Shown here in pieces: positions 63,704-64,000 of a stretch of 64,000 nt of DNA. Positions within the stretch are counted from its first letter, which is position 1; every line of letters starts with the position of its first letter. Below the pieces are notes generated by a model. It made no database searches. It was not told the origin of the DNA and saw only the letters and a list, made by a program, of their open reading frames with translations. Location: assembly GCF_033954835.1 (NCBI RefSeq), contig NZ_CP121471.1, forward strand, positions 1,854,501 to 1,918,500, written 5' to 3'. Made by a program: the position numbers and the translations under genes. Origin of the DNA: Thiorhodovibrio frisius. GTDB taxonomy: Bacteria; Pseudomonadota; Gammaproteobacteria; Chromatiales; Chromatiaceae.

Positions 63704-63882
63704 GCGCCAGGCTGGTCGTGTTGTCCGTGCCGGCAACGGTAGGTCAAGCCAACCTGGCGAAGCCAGTATCAACGCTGTCTCAGTGCATTGCTGAACCTGT
63801 CGGATTGACCGACAGCGCCTGTAGAAGTTGGCGAGCTGATGCGGCTCTGATCAAGCTCTGTAATACTTATTTGGAGACGATA

Positions 63883-63996
63883 ATGAAAGTGCGTGCTTCT
63901 GTGAAGAAAATCTGTCGGCATTGCAAGATGATCAAGCGCAATGGCACGATCCGCGTTATCTGCAAAGATCCGCGCCACAAGCAACGGCAGGGATAG
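63883..63996 (+). CDS. rpmJ: 50S ribosomal protein L36, zinc-binding type
   Basis: The smallest ribosomal protein, 37 residues: [20 protein letters not shown] then [17 protein letters not shown]. The zinc ligands C11, C14, C27 and H32 are all present, so this is the zinc-dependent paralogue. ATG 63883 follows TTGGAGACG. The expected next gene rpsM lies outside the window. Confidence 0.96.
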   Translation: MKVRASVKKICRHCKMIKRNGTIRVICKDPRHKQRQG

Positions 63997-64000
63997 TCGG

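Overview
The window reads as the chromosome of a gammaproteobacterium, most likely a purple sulfur bacterium of the order Chromatiales. This is inferred from gene order (hemA-prfA-prmC; TPR gene-ispE-tRNA-Gln-prs-rplY-pth; tRNA-Tyr/Gly/Thr-tuf-tRNA-Trp-secE-nusG), from the G+C-rich coding sequence, and from a cowN gene, which is found in nitrogen-fixing bacteria that meet carbon monoxide. No photosynthesis, sulfur-oxidation or nif structural gene is present, so the lineage is an inference.

Bases 1-32000 are mixed housekeeping and accessory DNA. They hold the 3' end of a glycogen branching enzyme gene (glgB), a penicillin-binding protein 4 gene (dacB), cowN, a rhodanese, release factor 3 (prfC), a FitA/FitB toxin-antitoxin pair, an RpfE-like protein, PEP carboxylase (ppc), accA-tilS, two thioredoxin-fold proteins (cnoX, trxC), an amylosucrase, a FixJ-type response regulator, a MoeB/ThiF-like adenylyltransferase with a small unknown partner, the hemA-prfA-prmC operon, the divergent TPR-ispE-tRNA-Gln-prs-rplY-pth block (with lolB missing from its usual place), a FadL-type porin and a UDP-glucose dehydrogenase.

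Bases 32300-64000 form one nearly uninterrupted transcription and translation block on the + strand. It runs tRNA-Tyr, tRNA-Gly, tRNA-Thr, tuf copy 1, tRNA-Trp, secE-nusG, rplKAJL, rpoBC, rpsL-rpsG-fusA-tuf copy 2, and then without a break the S10 and spc operons from rpsJ to secY and rpmJ. It encodes RNA polymerase beta and beta', both elongation factors, two SecYEG translocon subunits and about 28 ribosomal proteins. The window ends just after rpmJ, before the expected rpsM.

Most genes are standard. The unusual signals lie between genes: (i) many spacers carry short tandem duplications (8-23 bp units, unrelated to each other), including one that repeats the first 15 nt of tRNA-Thr; (ii) the rpoC-rpsL spacer holds a 90-nt compound inverted repeat with an 18-bp outer stem, followed by a perfect consensus sigma-70 promoter and a leader of about 390 nt; (iii) S10/spc spacers are long. 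Small unknown genes at 14237-14689, 16791-16970, 18687-19097 and 19208-19516 are the main coding unknowns. I did not find a convincing new multi-gene defence or metabolic system.
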